A stretch of 64,000 bases of DNA from Alicyclobacillus herbarius DSM 13609 (GCF_000430585.1 NZ_AUMH01000011.1:62001-126000), one strand, 5' to 3'. Shown: positions 1 to 9,124, counted from the first letter of the stretch. Notes: a model not told the origin generated them from the sequence alone. A program made the numbers and translations.

Positions 1-82
1 CCGCTGTAGCCTGTTTCGCAAGCTTGCCGGTCTCCAGAATACACTTTCTGCCCGCAAGCTCGAACGCGTGCTGCTTTACCAT
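1..82 (-). CDS. pnp: Polynucleotide phosphorylase, N-terminal fragment
   Basis: The first 27 codons of a gene that runs off the left edge. The reading begins at ATG (position 82) and contains ELAGRKCILETGKLAKQA, which matches the conserved opening of PNPase (AGR..T-ETG-LAKQA), the phosphorolytic 3'-5' exoribonuclease of the RNA degradosome. It follows rpsO, the usual neighbour in Bacilli and many other bacteria. A stop in the same frame lies a short way upstream, so this start is well bounded. Only the N-terminal edge of the first RNase PH domain is visible. Confidence 0.9.
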   Translation of the reverse strand, partial: MVKQHAFELAGRKCILETGKLAKQATA

Positions 83-286
83 ACCCTTCGAAAATCCCCC
101 TTCATACCTGCATCAGACCAGGCTAATCGGATAAATTCGGCTCTATGTATAGCATTTCCTCCCCCCATAGACCTCAGCCCTGCGAGGACGCACGGACAGC
201 CGCGTACCAGGGGGAGCTTCTATCCAAACCTATGTGCAGGAGGTGATTGGCTGAGCTCTGACCCAACCCGGACACATACTTTCCAT
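83..286 (-). promoter_or_regulatory. Structured leader of pnp
   Basis: A 200-nt stretch between the rpsO terminator and pnp with no convincing gene. On the minus strand it carries ATCACCTCCT (238-247), identical to the anti-Shine-Dalgarno end of 16S rRNA. It also has two complementary segments, CTCAGC/GCTGAG (250-255 with 173-178), extended by CCTGC/GCAGG (236-240 with 179-183). A GGGGGGAGG run at 158-166 precedes a possible 10-codon ORF (123-155) with only 2 nt spacing. Leader autoregulation of pnp is known in other bacteria; its use here is inference. Confidence 0.4.
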
Positions 287-312
287 ATAAACAAGGCGGG
301 CCGAAGCCCGCC
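287..312 (-). terminator. Intrinsic terminator after rpsO
   Basis: Perfect 7-bp GC stem (GGCGGGC/GCCCGCC, 295-301 with 306-312) closed by a TTCG tetraloop on the minus strand and followed by TTGTTTAT. It starts 11 nt after the rpsO stop codon, so it ends the rpsO transcript and separates it, at least partly, from pnp. Confidence 0.85.
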
Positions 313-323
313 TCAATTTCCGC

Positions 324-590
324 TTACTTACGCAGGCCCAACGCCTGAATCAGCTCACGGTAGCGATTGATATCCTTCTTCCGCAGGTAGTTCAACAGAT
401 TTCGGCGGTGGCCAATCATCTTGTACAAGCCACGACGTGAATGGTGGTCTTTCTTATGCACGCGGAAGTGTTCGGTCAAATCATTGATGCGTTCGGTCAA
501 AAGGGCAATCTGCACCTCTGGAGAACCCGTATCCGATTCATGGGTGCGGAATTTCTCCACGATCTCACGTTTACGTTCATTGGTCAACAC
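324..590 (-). CDS. rpsO: 30S ribosomal protein S15
   Basis: Primary 16S-binding protein that nucleates the platform of the 30S subunit. The 88-residue product contains the family core [20 protein letters not shown] and [11 protein letters not shown], and ends [12 protein letters not shown]. The start chosen is GTG at 590, nine nt after GGAGG; this gives the usual family length, whereas upstream starts would add over 30 unconserved residues. It has its own promoter (705-733) and terminator, and lies between ribF and pnp as in B. subtilis. Its leader can fold over the ribosome binding site. Confidence 0.96.
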   Translation of the reverse strand: MLTNERKREIVEKFRTHESDTGSPEVQIALLTERINDLTEHFRVHKKDHHSRRGLYKMIGHRRNLLNYLRKKDINRYRELIQALGLRK

Positions 591-700
591 GGATGTATCC
601 CTCCACATGCGGCCGCCAGAACCCTGTACCGAAGAAGGCGCCTGGAGGAAGCGGCAATCCGCGGCACAGTTCGTAGGAGCGGCGTACATTTGTCATACCA
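591..700 (-). promoter_or_regulatory. rpsO leader, possible S15 autoregulation
   Basis: The transcribed leader of rpsO contains CCTCCA (643-648), perfectly complementary to the TGGAGG ribosome binding site (600-605); with a wobble the match extends to 8 bp. The same CCTCCAG can instead pair with CTGGCGG (613-619) with one mismatch. Two exclusive pairings around the start site are the layout expected for feedback control. S15 repressing its own mRNA is known in Geobacillus and E. coli; its action here is inferred from the sequence only. Confidence 0.45.
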
Positions 701-704
701 TTTC

Positions 705-733
705 AGGATAGCATAAATGCGAGTCTCGGGCAA
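705..733 (-). promoter_or_regulatory. Candidate promoter of rpsO
   Basis: TTGCCC (728-733) and TATCCT (705-710) are separated by exactly 17 nt on the minus strand; each hexamer matches the sigma-A consensus at 4 of 6 positions. It sits between ribF and rpsO, where an independent promoter is expected. Confidence 0.5.
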
Positions 734-737
734 ATCG

Positions 738-756
738 TTCGCGAACCCTTCGCGAA
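738..756 (-). terminator. Hairpin between ribF and rpsO promoter
   Basis: Two copies of the self-complementary octamer TTCGCGAA (738-745 and 749-756) separated by 3 nt form a perfect 8-bp hairpin just after ribF and directly before the rpsO -35 box. It lacks a strong T-run (CGATTTGCC follows), so it may be a weak terminator of the ribF operon or a protein-binding site. Confidence 0.45.
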
Positions 757-768
757 TCGTTCGAGGTC

Positions 769-1731
769 TTAGTCAACCCCTACACCCAGCATCTCCTTGA
801 CTTGCTCCACGTCTCTCGCAATCTGCGCGCGCAGTTCGTCCAATCCGGAAAACTTGCGTTCTTCGCGGACGCGGCGTAGGAAAGACACACTCAACGTACG
901 CCCATACAAGTCTTCGTTGACCCCAAACAGATGCACCTCGAGGCGAAACTCACGCCCGCCCACCGTGGGACGGAAACCTGCGTTCAGGACCCCAAACCAA
1001 TTCTGGCTGCTCATCCGGGGATCTTTCGCGTCTGTCGCTTCATCCCATTCAACCGAGACTGCGTAGACCCCTGCGGCCGGCAACACGTAGTCGTCGACGA
1101 GTTGCAGGTTTGCGGTCGGAAAACCAATCGTCCGACCCCGCGCATCCCCGTGTACGACCTCTCCCTGCACGCGGTACGGTCTCCCCAACAGCGCCTCGGC
1201 CGCCTCGACCCGGCCCGCGGCGAGGTGTTCGCGAATGTGGGAACTGCTCACTTTCAATCCATTTTCTTCCACATGATCGATCACGGAAACCGGAATCGCA
1301 AACTGCCCACACAACCTTGCCAGGTCACGAACATCCGCCTTACCGCCCTGGCCGAAGTGGAAGTCCGCCCCTACGACCACCCGCCGTGGCCGCAGCGGAA
1401 CCAAATGGTCCCTAACAAACGCCTCCGCGCTGGTTTGGGCATACGTCTTCGAAAACTCGACCATGTATAGGCTGTCCACCCCGAGGCGAGCCATTTGCCG
1501 CACCTTCTCAGCATACGGGGTCAGCGACGCTCGGTACGCTTCATGGCCGCCAAGCACCCAGGCGGGATGTGGCCAGAGACTATACACAGCCAGTTCTTCA
1601 TCCGGCTCCAATCGACGAGCCGCCTGTAGAATCGCCTGATGACCGATATGCACACCATCGAACTTGCCAATCGCAATCACGCAGGTGCGGTTTCGTACCG
1701 ACGGCCTGTCCTTCACGTCAATTACTTGCAT
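769..1731 (-). CDS. ribF: Bifunctional riboflavin kinase / FAD synthetase
   Basis: Makes FMN from riboflavin and then FAD, using ATP for both steps in the cytoplasm. The N-terminal adenylyltransferase domain shows GKFDGVHIGHQAIL (nucleotidyl-transferase HxGH-type motif), and the C-terminal flavokinase domain shows GRTIGFPTANLQ. The 320-residue length is normal. The start chosen is ATG at 1731, preceded by GAAGG at 7 nt; it overlaps the end of truB by 10 nt, suggesting translational coupling. Last gene of the rimP-to-ribF operon. Confidence 0.96.
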   Translation of the reverse strand: MQVIDVKDRPSVRNRTCVIAIGKFDGVHIGHQAILQAARRLEPDEELAVYSLWPHPAWVLGGHEAYRASLTPYAEKVRQMARLGVDSLYMVEFSKTYAQTSAEAFVRDHLVPLRPRRVVVGADFHFGQGGKADVRDLARLCGQFAIPVSVIDHVEENGLKVSSSHIREHLAAGRVEAAEALLGRPYRVQGEVVHGDARGRTIGFPTANLQLVDDYVLPAAGVYAVSVEWDEATDAKDPRMSSQNWFGVLNAGFRPTVGGREFRLEVHLFGVNEDLYGRTLSVSFLRRVREERKFSGLDELRAQIARDVEQVKEMLGVGVD

Positions 1732-2672
1732 GCATGGCCCTTCTTCCAAAAAACTTTACGAGGTTGCAGCCAGGGTCTCCCTTCACGTTCCGTGAGCCGG
1801 GCCACTGCCGCCAAATCGCCACATGCAGCAAACACGGCCACCTCGTCGTCTTGCCGCAGGTTCAGGCCCCGATTTTCCGCCAATGCATCTACGGCCACCG
1901 TATCGGCCACCGCGATCGCCTGTCCGTGGGCAAGTCGGGTACAGAGTGAAGGAGCCAGACAAACCTGCGGCAACATCGACACGGCGCTTGCCATGGGCTG
2001 TAGCGCATCCGCCGGCTGATCCAGTTCCTCCCACGCCGCCAGCGAGACGGCATCTTGCAGCGAAAAAGAGCCCGAGCGAGTTCTCCGCAAGCTGCCCATG
2101 TGCGCCGGAAAACCCAGACGCTCTCCCCAGTCTCGACACAACGCACGAATGTATGTGCCCTTTGAACAAACGACCCGAAATACGGCCCGGCCCACCGGCC
2201 CTGGAAAAAACGCGAGCACCTGAAACTCTAAAATATCCACGTGACGCACCGGTAGGTCTGGTACCTCCCCGCGGCGCGCCAATTGATACGCCCGCTGGCC
2301 TTCAATATGTACCGCTGAATAGGCGGGCACTCGTTGGTCATAGCCACCGACAAACTCGGCTGCAGCCGCTTCCACCGCCGGCTGTTCCAGACGCGTCGCG
2401 TCCATGACATCTGTCACAGAACCACTGGCATCGTCCGTATCGGTCGCCTGTCCGAACACCACCTCGCCCACATACTCTTTCTCCGCCGCCACGGCGTACT
2501 CAATCAGCCGCGTGGCATCGCCTACGCAGAGCACAAGCACACCCGTGGCGTCCGGATCGAGCGTGCCGGCGTGTCCCACCTTACGCGTATGCAAACGTCG
2601 CCGCACACGACTCACCACATCATGCGACGTCATGCCGGCGGGTTTATCAATGACAAGCACTCCGTCTATCAT
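1722..2672 (-). CDS. truB: tRNA pseudouridine-55 synthase
   Basis: Converts U55 in the T-loop of tRNAs to pseudouridine. The 316-residue protein opens with GVLVIDKPAGMTSHDVV and has the catalytic motif GHAGTLDPDATGVL, whose first Asp is the nucleophile; a C-terminal PUA-like region follows. ATG start at 2672, 16 nt after the nrnA stop. Its place between rbfA/nrnA and ribF is the conserved arrangement in Bacilli. Confidence 0.96.
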   Translation of the reverse strand: MIDGVLVIDKPAGMTSHDVVSRVRRRLHTRKVGHAGTLDPDATGVLVLCVGDATRLIEYAVAAEKEYVGEVVFGQATDTDDASGSVTDVMDATRLEQPAVEAAAAEFVGGYDQRVPAYSAVHIEGQRAYQLARRGEVPDLPVRHVDILEFQVLAFFPGPVGRAVFRVVCSKGTYIRALCRDWGERLGFPAHMGSLRRTRSGSFSLQDAVSLAAWEELDQPADALQPMASAVSMLPQVCLAPSLCTRLAHGQAIAVADTVAVDALAENRGLNLRQDDEVAVFAACGDLAAVARLTEREGRPWLQPRKVFWKKGHACK

Positions 2673-2688
2673 ATCTTCGGTCTCTCCA

Positions 2689-3684
2689 TCACTCTTCGCC
2701 GAGCGCGTGAATGACCGATTCGGTCACCCGTTCCATAGCCTCGGCCAACGGCCCATCTAAGGTACAACCGGCAGCCCGGATGTGCCCACCTCCCCCAAAC
2801 TGCTGGGCAATCGCGGCCACATCCACCCGGCGCTTGGAGCGCAGCGATACTTTCACCCGGCCGTCCGCAGTCTCGCGAAACAAAAGACCGACCTCAACCG
2901 TATCCACGCTGCGCGCAAAACCGACCAGCCCCTCGGCATCGTCGTCATTCGCGCCAGCCTCCGCCAGCATCTTGCGCGTCACATACAGCGTCGCTAGACG
3001 CCCCTGATGAAGCACGCGCAGGTGGGCAAGCGCAGCCTTAAGCAGACACATCTGCGGCCACGTCCGCGACTCGAGCGCCGGTTCCGCGATATCGTAAGGC
3101 TGCACCCCACTGGCCAATAAAACCGCTGCAATCTCGTGCACCTCACGTGTGGTGTTGGGCAGCGAGAAGCCACCGGTATCCGTCAATAAGCCGGTGTACA
3201 AGCAGGTGGCCAATTCGACCGTCAACGGCAGCCCCAACTGACGCGCCACGTGATACAACAACTCACAGGTTGCGGCTGCCAGCGGATCGACATAATTTGC
3301 CACTCCGTAGCGTGGATTCGTCTGATGATGATCGATGTTCACAATCCGCGCGTCCTTGGCCACATACGCGTTTAACGCGTCAAACCGCCCTCGGTCCGCG
3401 CAGTCCACCGCGACAATGTGCGTAAATTGTCGATCCGCCTGGGCCTGCGCCACCTTTGCCCGCGCGAATCCGGGCAGGTAGGAAAAGCGGCGAGGCATCG
3501 GCTCCGCGACCAGCAAGCGCCACGATTTGCCGAGTGTGGACAACATCTGCGCTACCGCGAAGGCACTGCCTAACGCGTCACCATCCGGGCGCTCGTGGGT
3601 AACAATCAGCCAATCGTCACCCTCGCTTAAAACCTTTGCCACTTGCTGCAAATCGGCCGCTTGACGCGGGGCCGGACTCCACAT
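2689..3684 (-). CDS. nrnA: DHH-family nanoRNase / pAp phosphatase
   Basis: Degrades 2-5-nt RNAs and dephosphorylates 3'-phosphoadenosine 5'-phosphate. The 331 residues carry the DHH phosphoesterase signatures THERPDGDALGSA and NIDHHQTN near residues 30 and 120, and a C-terminal DHHA1 domain with FGGGGHIRAAG. Starts at ATG 3684, 9 nt from a GGGGAGG site and 4 nt after rbfA. In B. subtilis nrnA lies elsewhere, but it is found in the rbfA-truB interval in many other Firmicutes. Confidence 0.94.
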   Translation of the reverse strand: MWSPAPRQAADLQQVAKVLSEGDDWLIVTHERPDGDALGSAFAVAQMLSTLGKSWRLLVAEPMPRRFSYLPGFARAKVAQAQADRQFTHIVAVDCADRGRFDALNAYVAKDARIVNIDHHQTNPRYGVANYVDPLAAATCELLYHVARQLGLPLTVELATCLYTGLLTDTGGFSLPNTTREVHEIAAVLLASGVQPYDIAEPALESRTWPQMCLLKAALAHLRVLHQGRLATLYVTRKMLAEAGANDDDAEGLVGFARSVDTVEVGLLFRETADGRVKVSLRSKRRVDVAAIAQQFGGGGHIRAAGCTLDGPLAEAMERVTESVIHALGEE

Positions 3685-3688
3685 ATAC

Positions 3689-4048
3689 TTACGCCTCCCC
3701 TTGCGATTCCTTCCTCAACTCCCGCAGCACACTCTCGATGCGGGCGCTGTATTCCCCTGATTCATCTAAGCGGAAGACCAGTTCCGGGGTGAGCCGTAAG
3801 TGTAGCCGGCGAGCCAACTCACCACGCAAGTAACCGGCCATCCGGGTTAACGCGGACAGCGTATGATTCTTGGCCTCCTCGTCCCCCAAGACACTCACGT
3901 AGGCCTTCACATGCTGCAGGTCCCCCGCCACCTCAACCCGGGTAAGCGTGGCAAAACCCACTCTCGGGTCTTTCACATCGGTGCGCAGCAAGTCTGCCAA
4001 TTCCTTTTTCATCTGCTCCGCAACACGCTCCGCACGCAAACGAGCCAA
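3689..4048 (-). CDS. rbfA: Ribosome-binding factor A
   Basis: KH-domain protein needed for late 30S maturation and processing of the 16S 5' end. The 119 residues include RVAEQMKKELADLLRTDVKDPRVGF-type sequence typical of the family. The start is TTG at 4048, 9 nt after GGAGG. Follows infB after a short gap; B. subtilis has ylxP between the two, which is missing here. Confidence 0.95.
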   Translation of the reverse strand: MARLRAERVAEQMKKELADLLRTDVKDPRVGFATLTRVEVAGDLQHVKAYVSVLGDEEAKNHTLSALTRMAGYLRGELARRLHLRLTPELVFRLDESGEYSARIESVLRELRKESQGEA

Positions 4049-4118
4049 TGTTTTCCGCCTCCTTCATTAGACAGAGGCGGCGGAAACAACTCCCGCCGCC
4101 GGGGGAGTCCAACATCGA

Positions 4119-6809
4119 CTATTGTTTCTTGACGGCTTCCATCTTAAAGGCCTCAATCACGTCACCGACCTTGATGTCGTTGAAGCGCTCGAGCGTCAAG
4201 CCGCATTCAAATCCTTGCAGCACTTCGCGCACATCATCCTTAAACCGCTTCAGGGAGTCGAGGGCGCCTTCGTAGACCACCACGCCATCGCGGATGACAC
4301 GCGCCTCGGCATCCCGCGTCATCTTGCCGTCGGTGACGTAGCAGCCGGCCACCGTGCCGACACGGGAAATCTTGAACACTTCCCGCACCTCGGCGTGGCC
4401 GAGAACCACCTCTTGAAATTCGGGGTCCAGCATGCCCTTCATGGCCGCCTCAAGTTCCTCGGTCACGTTGTAAATCACCCGGTATAGGCGGATGTCGACC
4501 TTCTCCGCTTCAGCGACACGTCGAGCATTCGCATCGGGCCGCACATGGAAACCGATGATGATGGCGTTCGACGCCTTCGCCAAGAGCACGTCGTTCTCGT
4601 TGATGGCCCCTGCCCCTTTGTGAATAACCTTGACGCGTACGCCCTCAACATCAATCTTCTCAATCGCCCCGACGATGGCCTCGACCGAGCCCTGCACATC
4701 CGCCTTGACCACGACATTGAGCTCTTTGATGTCGCCCTCCTGAATCTGCCGATACAAATCATTGAGGGTGACCCGCGACGATTGTTCCATTTGCGCCGCC
4801 CGTTCCCGATTCAGCCGCTTTTGCACCAGGTTTCTCGCCGACCGTTCATCGTCATAGACGACAAACCGATCACCCGCACTCGGGACGTCACCCAATCCCT
4901 GAATCTCTACCGGGGTCGAAGGACCGGCTTCCTTAATCCGTTTGCCCAAATCGTTGACCATGGCTCGGATGCGCCCGTAGGACGTCCCCGCGACCACAAT
5001 TTGTCCGACGCGCAGCGTCCCATTTTGCACTAGGACCGTGGCCACGGGCCCGCGTCCCTTATCCAGCTTCGCTTCAATCACCGTCCCGCGCGGACGCGCG
5101 TCTGGATTGGCCTTCAACTCCTGAATGTCCGCCACCAGGAGCACCATCTCCAGGAGCTGGTCGAGGCCTTCCCGCTTAAGGGCAGAAATCTCGACGAAAA
5201 TGGTATCGCCGCCCCACTCTTCGGGCACCAATTCGTACTGTGTCAATTCTTGCTTGACGCGATCCGGATTAGCCCCTGGCTTATCGATCTTATTCACGGC
5301 GACAATAATCGGCACATTGGCGGCCTTCGCATGGTTAATCGCCTCCACCGTCTGCGGCATGACGCCGTCATCCGCCGCGACGACGAGAATGGTCACATCG
5401 GTGACCTGCGCCCCACGCGCGCGCATTGTGGTGAACGCTTCGTGCCCCGGCGTATCGAGGAAGGTAATCTTCCGTCCATCCACCTCCACCTGATAGGCGC
5501 CGATGTGTTGGGTGATCCCCCCTGACTCCGAAGCCGCGACACGGCTGTGACGAATGGCATCCAGGAGCGTGGTCTTGCCGTGATCGACGTGACCCATAAT
5601 TGTGACAACTGGCGGGCGTGGACGCAGGTCTTCCGGATTATCCTCCGTCACCAGCATATCCATGGCCTCTTCATCCACGGGTTCAACGACTTCTAGTTCG
5701 ACCCCAAACTCGCCGGCAATCAGCTCCATCGCATCCGTGTCAATCTCCTGGTTGATGGTCGCCATAATGCCAAGGAACAAGAGCTTTTTAATAATCTCCG
5801 AGGCCTCGCGGTGCAAAAGCTTCGCGAACTCGCCGACTGACATCGGCCCCTCGACTGTCACCTTACTTGGCAACGGCTGCCGGTTGCCACTGTTTCCGCG
5901 CCGCCGGGATCCACCTTGACGCTGCAAAAGCTTCTCCTCGTTAAACTGTTCCTTGCGGTCAAACTGGTCCTTCTCTGGGCGTTCTTTGTCCTTGCGTCCG
6001 GTTACCGGTTTATTCTGATTGGCCGCGACGGGTGCCGGCGGAATCGCCGTCGGACGGCCAAAGCCACCACCCGGCCGCCCGCCTGGACGCCCTCCAGGCC
6101 GGCCCCCGCGGGCACCTGAGTTTCCGCCTGGGCGTGGGCCGCGACCGCCACTGCGGTCCTGAGGTCGGTCTCCAGAGCGACGATCCGGCCGCCCGCCGAA
6201 ACCGCCGTCGGGACGGCGTCCGCCCCGGTCATCACGCCGCTCCTCGCGCCGTTCTTCACGCCGACCGCCCTCCGTTCGCCCCGGGTATCCACCTGCTGGC
6301 CGGTTTCCGCGTGCGGCTGCAGGCGCTCCTCCCGATGGCCCGCCAGCGGCGGGACCCCGATTTTGCGTCCCGCCATCCCCGGCACCCGTAGGACGAACCG
6401 CCCGCTCTGGTGCAGAGCGGGAATTTTCGTCCCGAGACCGAACCGGCGCACCTTGTGCACGTTGGGCGTGTTCGGTGCCGCGATTGGATGGAACGCTACG
6501 CGACTCGTGCCGATGATGCCCACCAGACGCTTCACTCTCGCGGCGTGCCTCGGCTTGCGCCTGTTGCCGGGCGGCGCGTTCACGATTGCGCTGTTTCTCC
6601 CGCAGTTCCCGCTCCACTTCGCTGGCGTGCCGCTCTGCCGCACGGCGTTTGACGTCGCGGAAGAACTGCTCCACTTTCTCCACCATCTCGTTGTCCATCA
6701 CGCTCATATGATTGGCCACCGGCACATCCAACCGGTTCAAAATGGTGATAATTTCTTTACTCGACATGTTCAGCTGTTTCGCGTATTCATAGACCCTCAG
6801 TTTCGTCAA
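4119..6809 (-). CDS. infB: Translation initiation factor IF-2
   Basis: GTPase that brings initiator tRNA to the 30S subunit and promotes subunit joining. About 896 residues: an IF2_N module at the start, a long Arg/Gly-rich and charged linker (about residues 55-300) with GRPGG repeats and [11 protein letters not shown] runs, a second IF2_N module, then the G domain with [10 protein letters not shown] (about 405), DTPGHE and NKID, and domains II-IV. Start taken as TTG 6809, 8 nt after GGAGG, overlapping the end of ylxQ by 23 nt. The linker is disordered-looking but common in GC-rich Bacilli. Confidence 0.97.
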   Translation of the reverse strand: MTKLRVYEYAKQLNMSSKEIITILNRLDVPVANHMSVMDNEMVEKVEQFFRDVKRRAAERHASEVERELREKQRNRERAARQQAQAEARRESEASGGHHRHESRSVPSNRGTEHAQRAQGAPVRSRDENSRSAPERAVRPTGAGDGGTQNRGPAAGGPSGGAPAAARGNRPAGGYPGRTEGGRREERREERRDDRGGRRPDGGFGGRPDRRSGDRPQDRSGGRGPRPGGNSGARGGRPGGRPGGRPGGGFGRPTAIPPAPVAANQNKPVTGRKDKERPEKDQFDRKEQFNEEKLLQRQGGSRRRGNSGNRQPLPSKVTVEGPMSVGEFAKLLHREASEIIKKLLFLGIMATINQEIDTDAMELIAGEFGVELEVVEPVDEEAMDMLVTEDNPEDLRPRPPVVTIMGHVDHGKTTLLDAIRHSRVAASESGGITQHIGAYQVEVDGRKITFLDTPGHEAFTTMRARGAQVTDVTILVVAADDGVMPQTVEAINHAKAANVPIIVAVNKIDKPGANPDRVKQELTQYELVPEEWGGDTIFVEISALKREGLDQLLEMVLLVADIQELKANPDARPRGTVIEAKLDKGRGPVATVLVQNGTLRVGQIVVAGTSYGRIRAMVNDLGKRIKEAGPSTPVEIQGLGDVPSAGDRFVVYDDERSARNLVQKRLNRERAAQMEQSSRVTLNDLYRQIQEGDIKELNVVVKADVQGSVEAIVGAIEKIDVEGVRVKVIHKGAGAINENDVLLAKASNAIIIGFHVRPDANARRVAEAEKVDIRLYRVIYNVTEELEAAMKGMLDPEFQEVVLGHAEVREVFKISRVGTVAGCYVTDGKMTRDAEARVIRDGVVVYEGALDSLKRFKDDVREVLQGFECGLTLERFNDIKVGDVIEAFKMEAVKKQ

Positions 6810-7167
6810 AAGCTTCACCTCCGTAAATTGCACCAACAGACTGTCTAAACCGTTCCGCAAACTCCGCGTCCAGAACAGCCACAACGCCCACCGTCCTGCG
6901 GCCTAGAGCCTGCCCCAACACGGATTTATCCGGGCCCTTACGTAAGGGTACCTGGTAAAACGCACACTTGTCCGCCACTTTCTTCGCCAGGTTGCTGCCC
7001 GCATCCCCAGCCAACACCACCAGCTTTGCCTGACCGGAGCGTATCGCCGAGAAGACTGCATCTGAACCCACCCGTATCCGACCAGCACGCAGAGCCAGCC
7101 CCAACCAGCTGAGCGCCCGAAGTTCGTTCGCAGCAAGGGCCGGCGTATGCACAGTCGGATCATCCAT
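6787..7167 (-). CDS. ylxQ: L7Ae-family ribosomal-like protein YlxQ
   Basis: A 126-residue L7Ae/L30e-fold protein; members bind kink-turn RNA. It shows [14 protein letters not shown] and [18 protein letters not shown], typical of the YlxQ group, plus an unconserved tail after residue 105. It overlaps rnpM by 8 nt and infB by 23 nt, so the three are probably translationally coupled. The exact cellular role of YlxQ is not settled. Confidence 0.9.
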   Translation of the reverse strand: MDDPTVHTPALAANELRALSWLGLALRAGRIRVGSDAVFSAIRSGQAKLVVLAGDAGSNLAKKVADKCAFYQVPLRKGPDKSVLGQALGRRTVGVVAVLDAEFAERFRQSVGAIYGGEAFDETEGL

Positions 7168-7441
7168 CGCCGTTCCCTCCCTGCAAGCGAACTTCCAGTT
7201 CGTCGTAGACGCCGGCCGGTACAGGGGTCTTCAGGGCGCGTTCGAGTGCCTTGCGCTTGCGCGCCTGCCGCAGACACTCCGGACGCCCGCACAGATACGC
7301 ACCACGTCCACTTCGTTTGCCAGTGGCATCGAGCGCAATCTCCCCTTCCGGCGTCAGGACGACGCGGATGAGTTCGCGCTTTGGGAACATCTCTTGACAC
7401 CCCACGCACTTGCGCAGCGGAACCTTGCGTTGTCGTTGCAC
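7160..7441 (-). CDS. rnpM: RNase P modulator RnpM (YlxR)
   Basis: Small basic RNA-binding protein, 93 residues, with the family motif RKCVGCQEMFPKREL and GRGAYLCG. Members of this family bind the RNase P RNA in B. subtilis. The start is taken as GTG 7441, 8 nt after GGAGG; the longer ATG reading would overlap nusA and lacks a site. Lies in the invariant nusA-ylxR-ylxQ-infB order. Confidence 0.92.
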   Translation of the reverse strand: MQRQRKVPLRKCVGCQEMFPKRELIRVVLTPEGEIALDATGKRSGRGAYLCGRPECLRQARKRKALERALKTPVPAGVYDELEVRLQGGNGDG

Positions 7442-7488
7442 CCTGTATCCCTCCCTGGACACCGCCCGGCACGATTCCGGCTGTACGA

Positions 7489-8616
7489 TTACGGCTCGTT
7501 CAGCCAATCCTCCGACAGCGTGCCAATCTCATCGTCATCCTCTTCATCTGCGAACCTGTCGAGGGTACCAAACATGCCTAGCTCTGCCGCCTGCGTCTCG
7601 CTTTTGATATCAATTTTCCAGCCCGTGAGCTTTGCCGCCAGACGCGCGTTCTGCCCCTCCTTGCCAATCGCGAGCGACAGTTGGTGATCCGGCACCACGG
7701 TGCGCGCAATGCGTTCGTCTTCCATCACCTGCACCTCGGTGACCTTCGCTGGCGACAAGGCGTTGGCCACAAACGTGGCGACATCTTCGTCCCACTTGAC
7801 AATGTCCACTTTTTCCCCGTGTAGTTCTCCGACCACCGCCTGCACGCGCATCCCTCGGGAACCGACGCAGGCGCCAATCGGGTCGACCTCAGGGTTGCGG
7901 GAATGGACGGCAATCTTGGAGCGATGCCCTGCCTCGCGGGCCACGGCCTTGATCTCGACCACTCCATCGTAAATCTCCGGCACCTCAAGCTCAAACAAGC
8001 GTTTCAAAAAACCAGGATGGGTACGCGAGAGGACCACCTGCGGCCCTTTTGAGGTTCTTTCCACACGTGCGATGAACGCCTTCACCCGGTCCCCCGGTCG
8101 AAACGCATCCCCAGGCATCTGTTCAGATGCCGGCAGCACAGCCTCCGCCTGGCCCACATCCACGTAGGCCGCCCGCGCATCCAGGCGTTGAATGGTCCCG
8201 GTGACAATCTCCTCTTCCCGGTCCGAGAACTTGCTGTAGACAATCGAGCGCTCTGCTTCGCGAATCCGCTGCGTGACCACCTGTTTGGCGGTTTGCGCAG
8301 CGATGCGGCCAAAGTCACGCGGGGTGACTTCAATTTCCACGACGTCCCCCACCTGATACTTCGGGTCTAAATCCAACGCCGCGTCCAGGGAGATCTCCAG
8401 GCGCGTATCGGTGACCTCTTCGACCACAGTCTTGCGGGCGTAGACATGAACTTCGCCCGTTTCCCGACCGATTTCCACGCGGACGTTAGCGGCGGAGTTG
8501 AAATTCCGCTTGTAACCTGAGATGAGAGCCGCTTCGATGGCTTCCAGGAGTGTGTCTTTGTCAATCCCTTTTTCCTTCTGCAGCTGTTCCAACGCGTCAA
8601 TGAAGTCCACATTCAT
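7489..8616 (-). CDS. nusA: Transcription factor NusA
   Basis: Binds RNA polymerase and RNA to control pausing and termination. The 375 residues comprise an N-terminal polymerase-binding domain, an S1 domain (GTIQRLDARAAYVDVG), and two KH domains (DPIGACVGSRGMRVQAV and LSLAIGKEGQNARLAAKL). There is no C-terminal acidic repeat of the E. coli type, which is normal for Gram-positives. ATG start at 8616. Confidence 0.97.
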   Translation of the reverse strand: MNVDFIDALEQLQKEKGIDKDTLLEAIEAALISGYKRNFNSAANVRVEIGRETGEVHVYARKTVVEEVTDTRLEISLDAALDLDPKYQVGDVVEIEVTPRDFGRIAAQTAKQVVTQRIREAERSIVYSKFSDREEEIVTGTIQRLDARAAYVDVGQAEAVLPASEQMPGDAFRPGDRVKAFIARVERTSKGPQVVLSRTHPGFLKRLFELEVPEIYDGVVEIKAVAREAGHRSKIAVHSRNPEVDPIGACVGSRGMRVQAVVGELHGEKVDIVKWDEDVATFVANALSPAKVTEVQVMEDERIARTVVPDHQLSLAIGKEGQNARLAAKLTGWKIDIKSETQAAELGMFGTLDRFADEEDDDEIGTLSEDWLNEP

Positions 8617-8650
8617 GGGACGTCAATTCCCCCTTTGGCTGTCGCCCCGA

Positions 8651-9124
8651 TTACCACTCAATCGCCAGGCGGGCGGCCGCAACCTTTGAAAAAGGTACTG
8701 GGATACGGCGCTCGACCCCTTTCACCGAACGTGCAATCGTCAAGGTCTCCCCATCAAAATCGACCAGCACACCTTCGACAACCTTGTCACCAGCCAGCGG
8801 CTCGTAAAGCTTTACACGCACCGCGCGGCCCACGGCCCGTTCATAATCCTCCGGCTTCTTGAGAGGACGCTCGGCCCCCGGGGACGATACCTCCAGGATG
8901 TATGCGTTCTGAATCGGGTCGACCTCGTCCAGACGCTCCGACAAAGCCTCGCTCACCCGGCTGCAATCGTCAATATCCACGCCTCCTGGCTTATCGATGA
9001 AGACGCGAAGATACCAGGTCGTACCTTCTTTCACGTACTCCACGTCAACCAGTTCCAGACCGGATGCGCTGACGATGGGTTCAGCCAACTCTTGTACGAT
9101 ATCCGTCACGGACTGCTTGGGCAC
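8651..9124 (-). CDS. rimP: Ribosome maturation factor RimP
   Basis: Needed for maturation of the 30S subunit. The 157 residues show ELVDVEYVKEG, LRVFIDKPGG and ILEVSSPGAERPL, the signatures of the family. Start assigned to GTG 9124, 7 nt after GAGGGAGG; a longer in-frame reading adds 29 unconserved residues. First gene of the rimP-nusA-rnpM-ylxQ-infB-rbfA-nrnA-truB-ribF operon, behind a clear promoter (9275-9303). Confidence 0.95.
   Translation of the reverse strand: MPKQSVTDIVQELAEPIVSASGLELVDVEYVKEGTTWYLRVFIDKPGGVDIDDCSRVSEALSERLDEVDPIQNAYILEVSSPGAERPLKKPEDYERAVGRAVRVKLYEPLAGDKVVEGVLVDFDGETLTIARSVKGVERRIPVPFSKVAAARLAIEW

Noticed and set aside
238-251. Perfect AGGAGGTGAT ribosome binding site on the plus strand
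   Set aside because: The only start nearby (TTG) leads to a stop after four codons, so it makes better sense as an anti-Shine-Dalgarno sequence in the minus-strand leader.
68-370. Plus-strand 100-codon reading across the pnp leader and rpsO terminator
   Set aside because: It runs through the terminator hairpin and the start of pnp on the other strand and has no recognisable features.
5900-6450. GC-rich repeated tract in infB as a possible mobile or recombination repeat
   Set aside because: It encodes the Arg/Gly-rich IF-2 linker in frame, which is a known variable low-complexity region.
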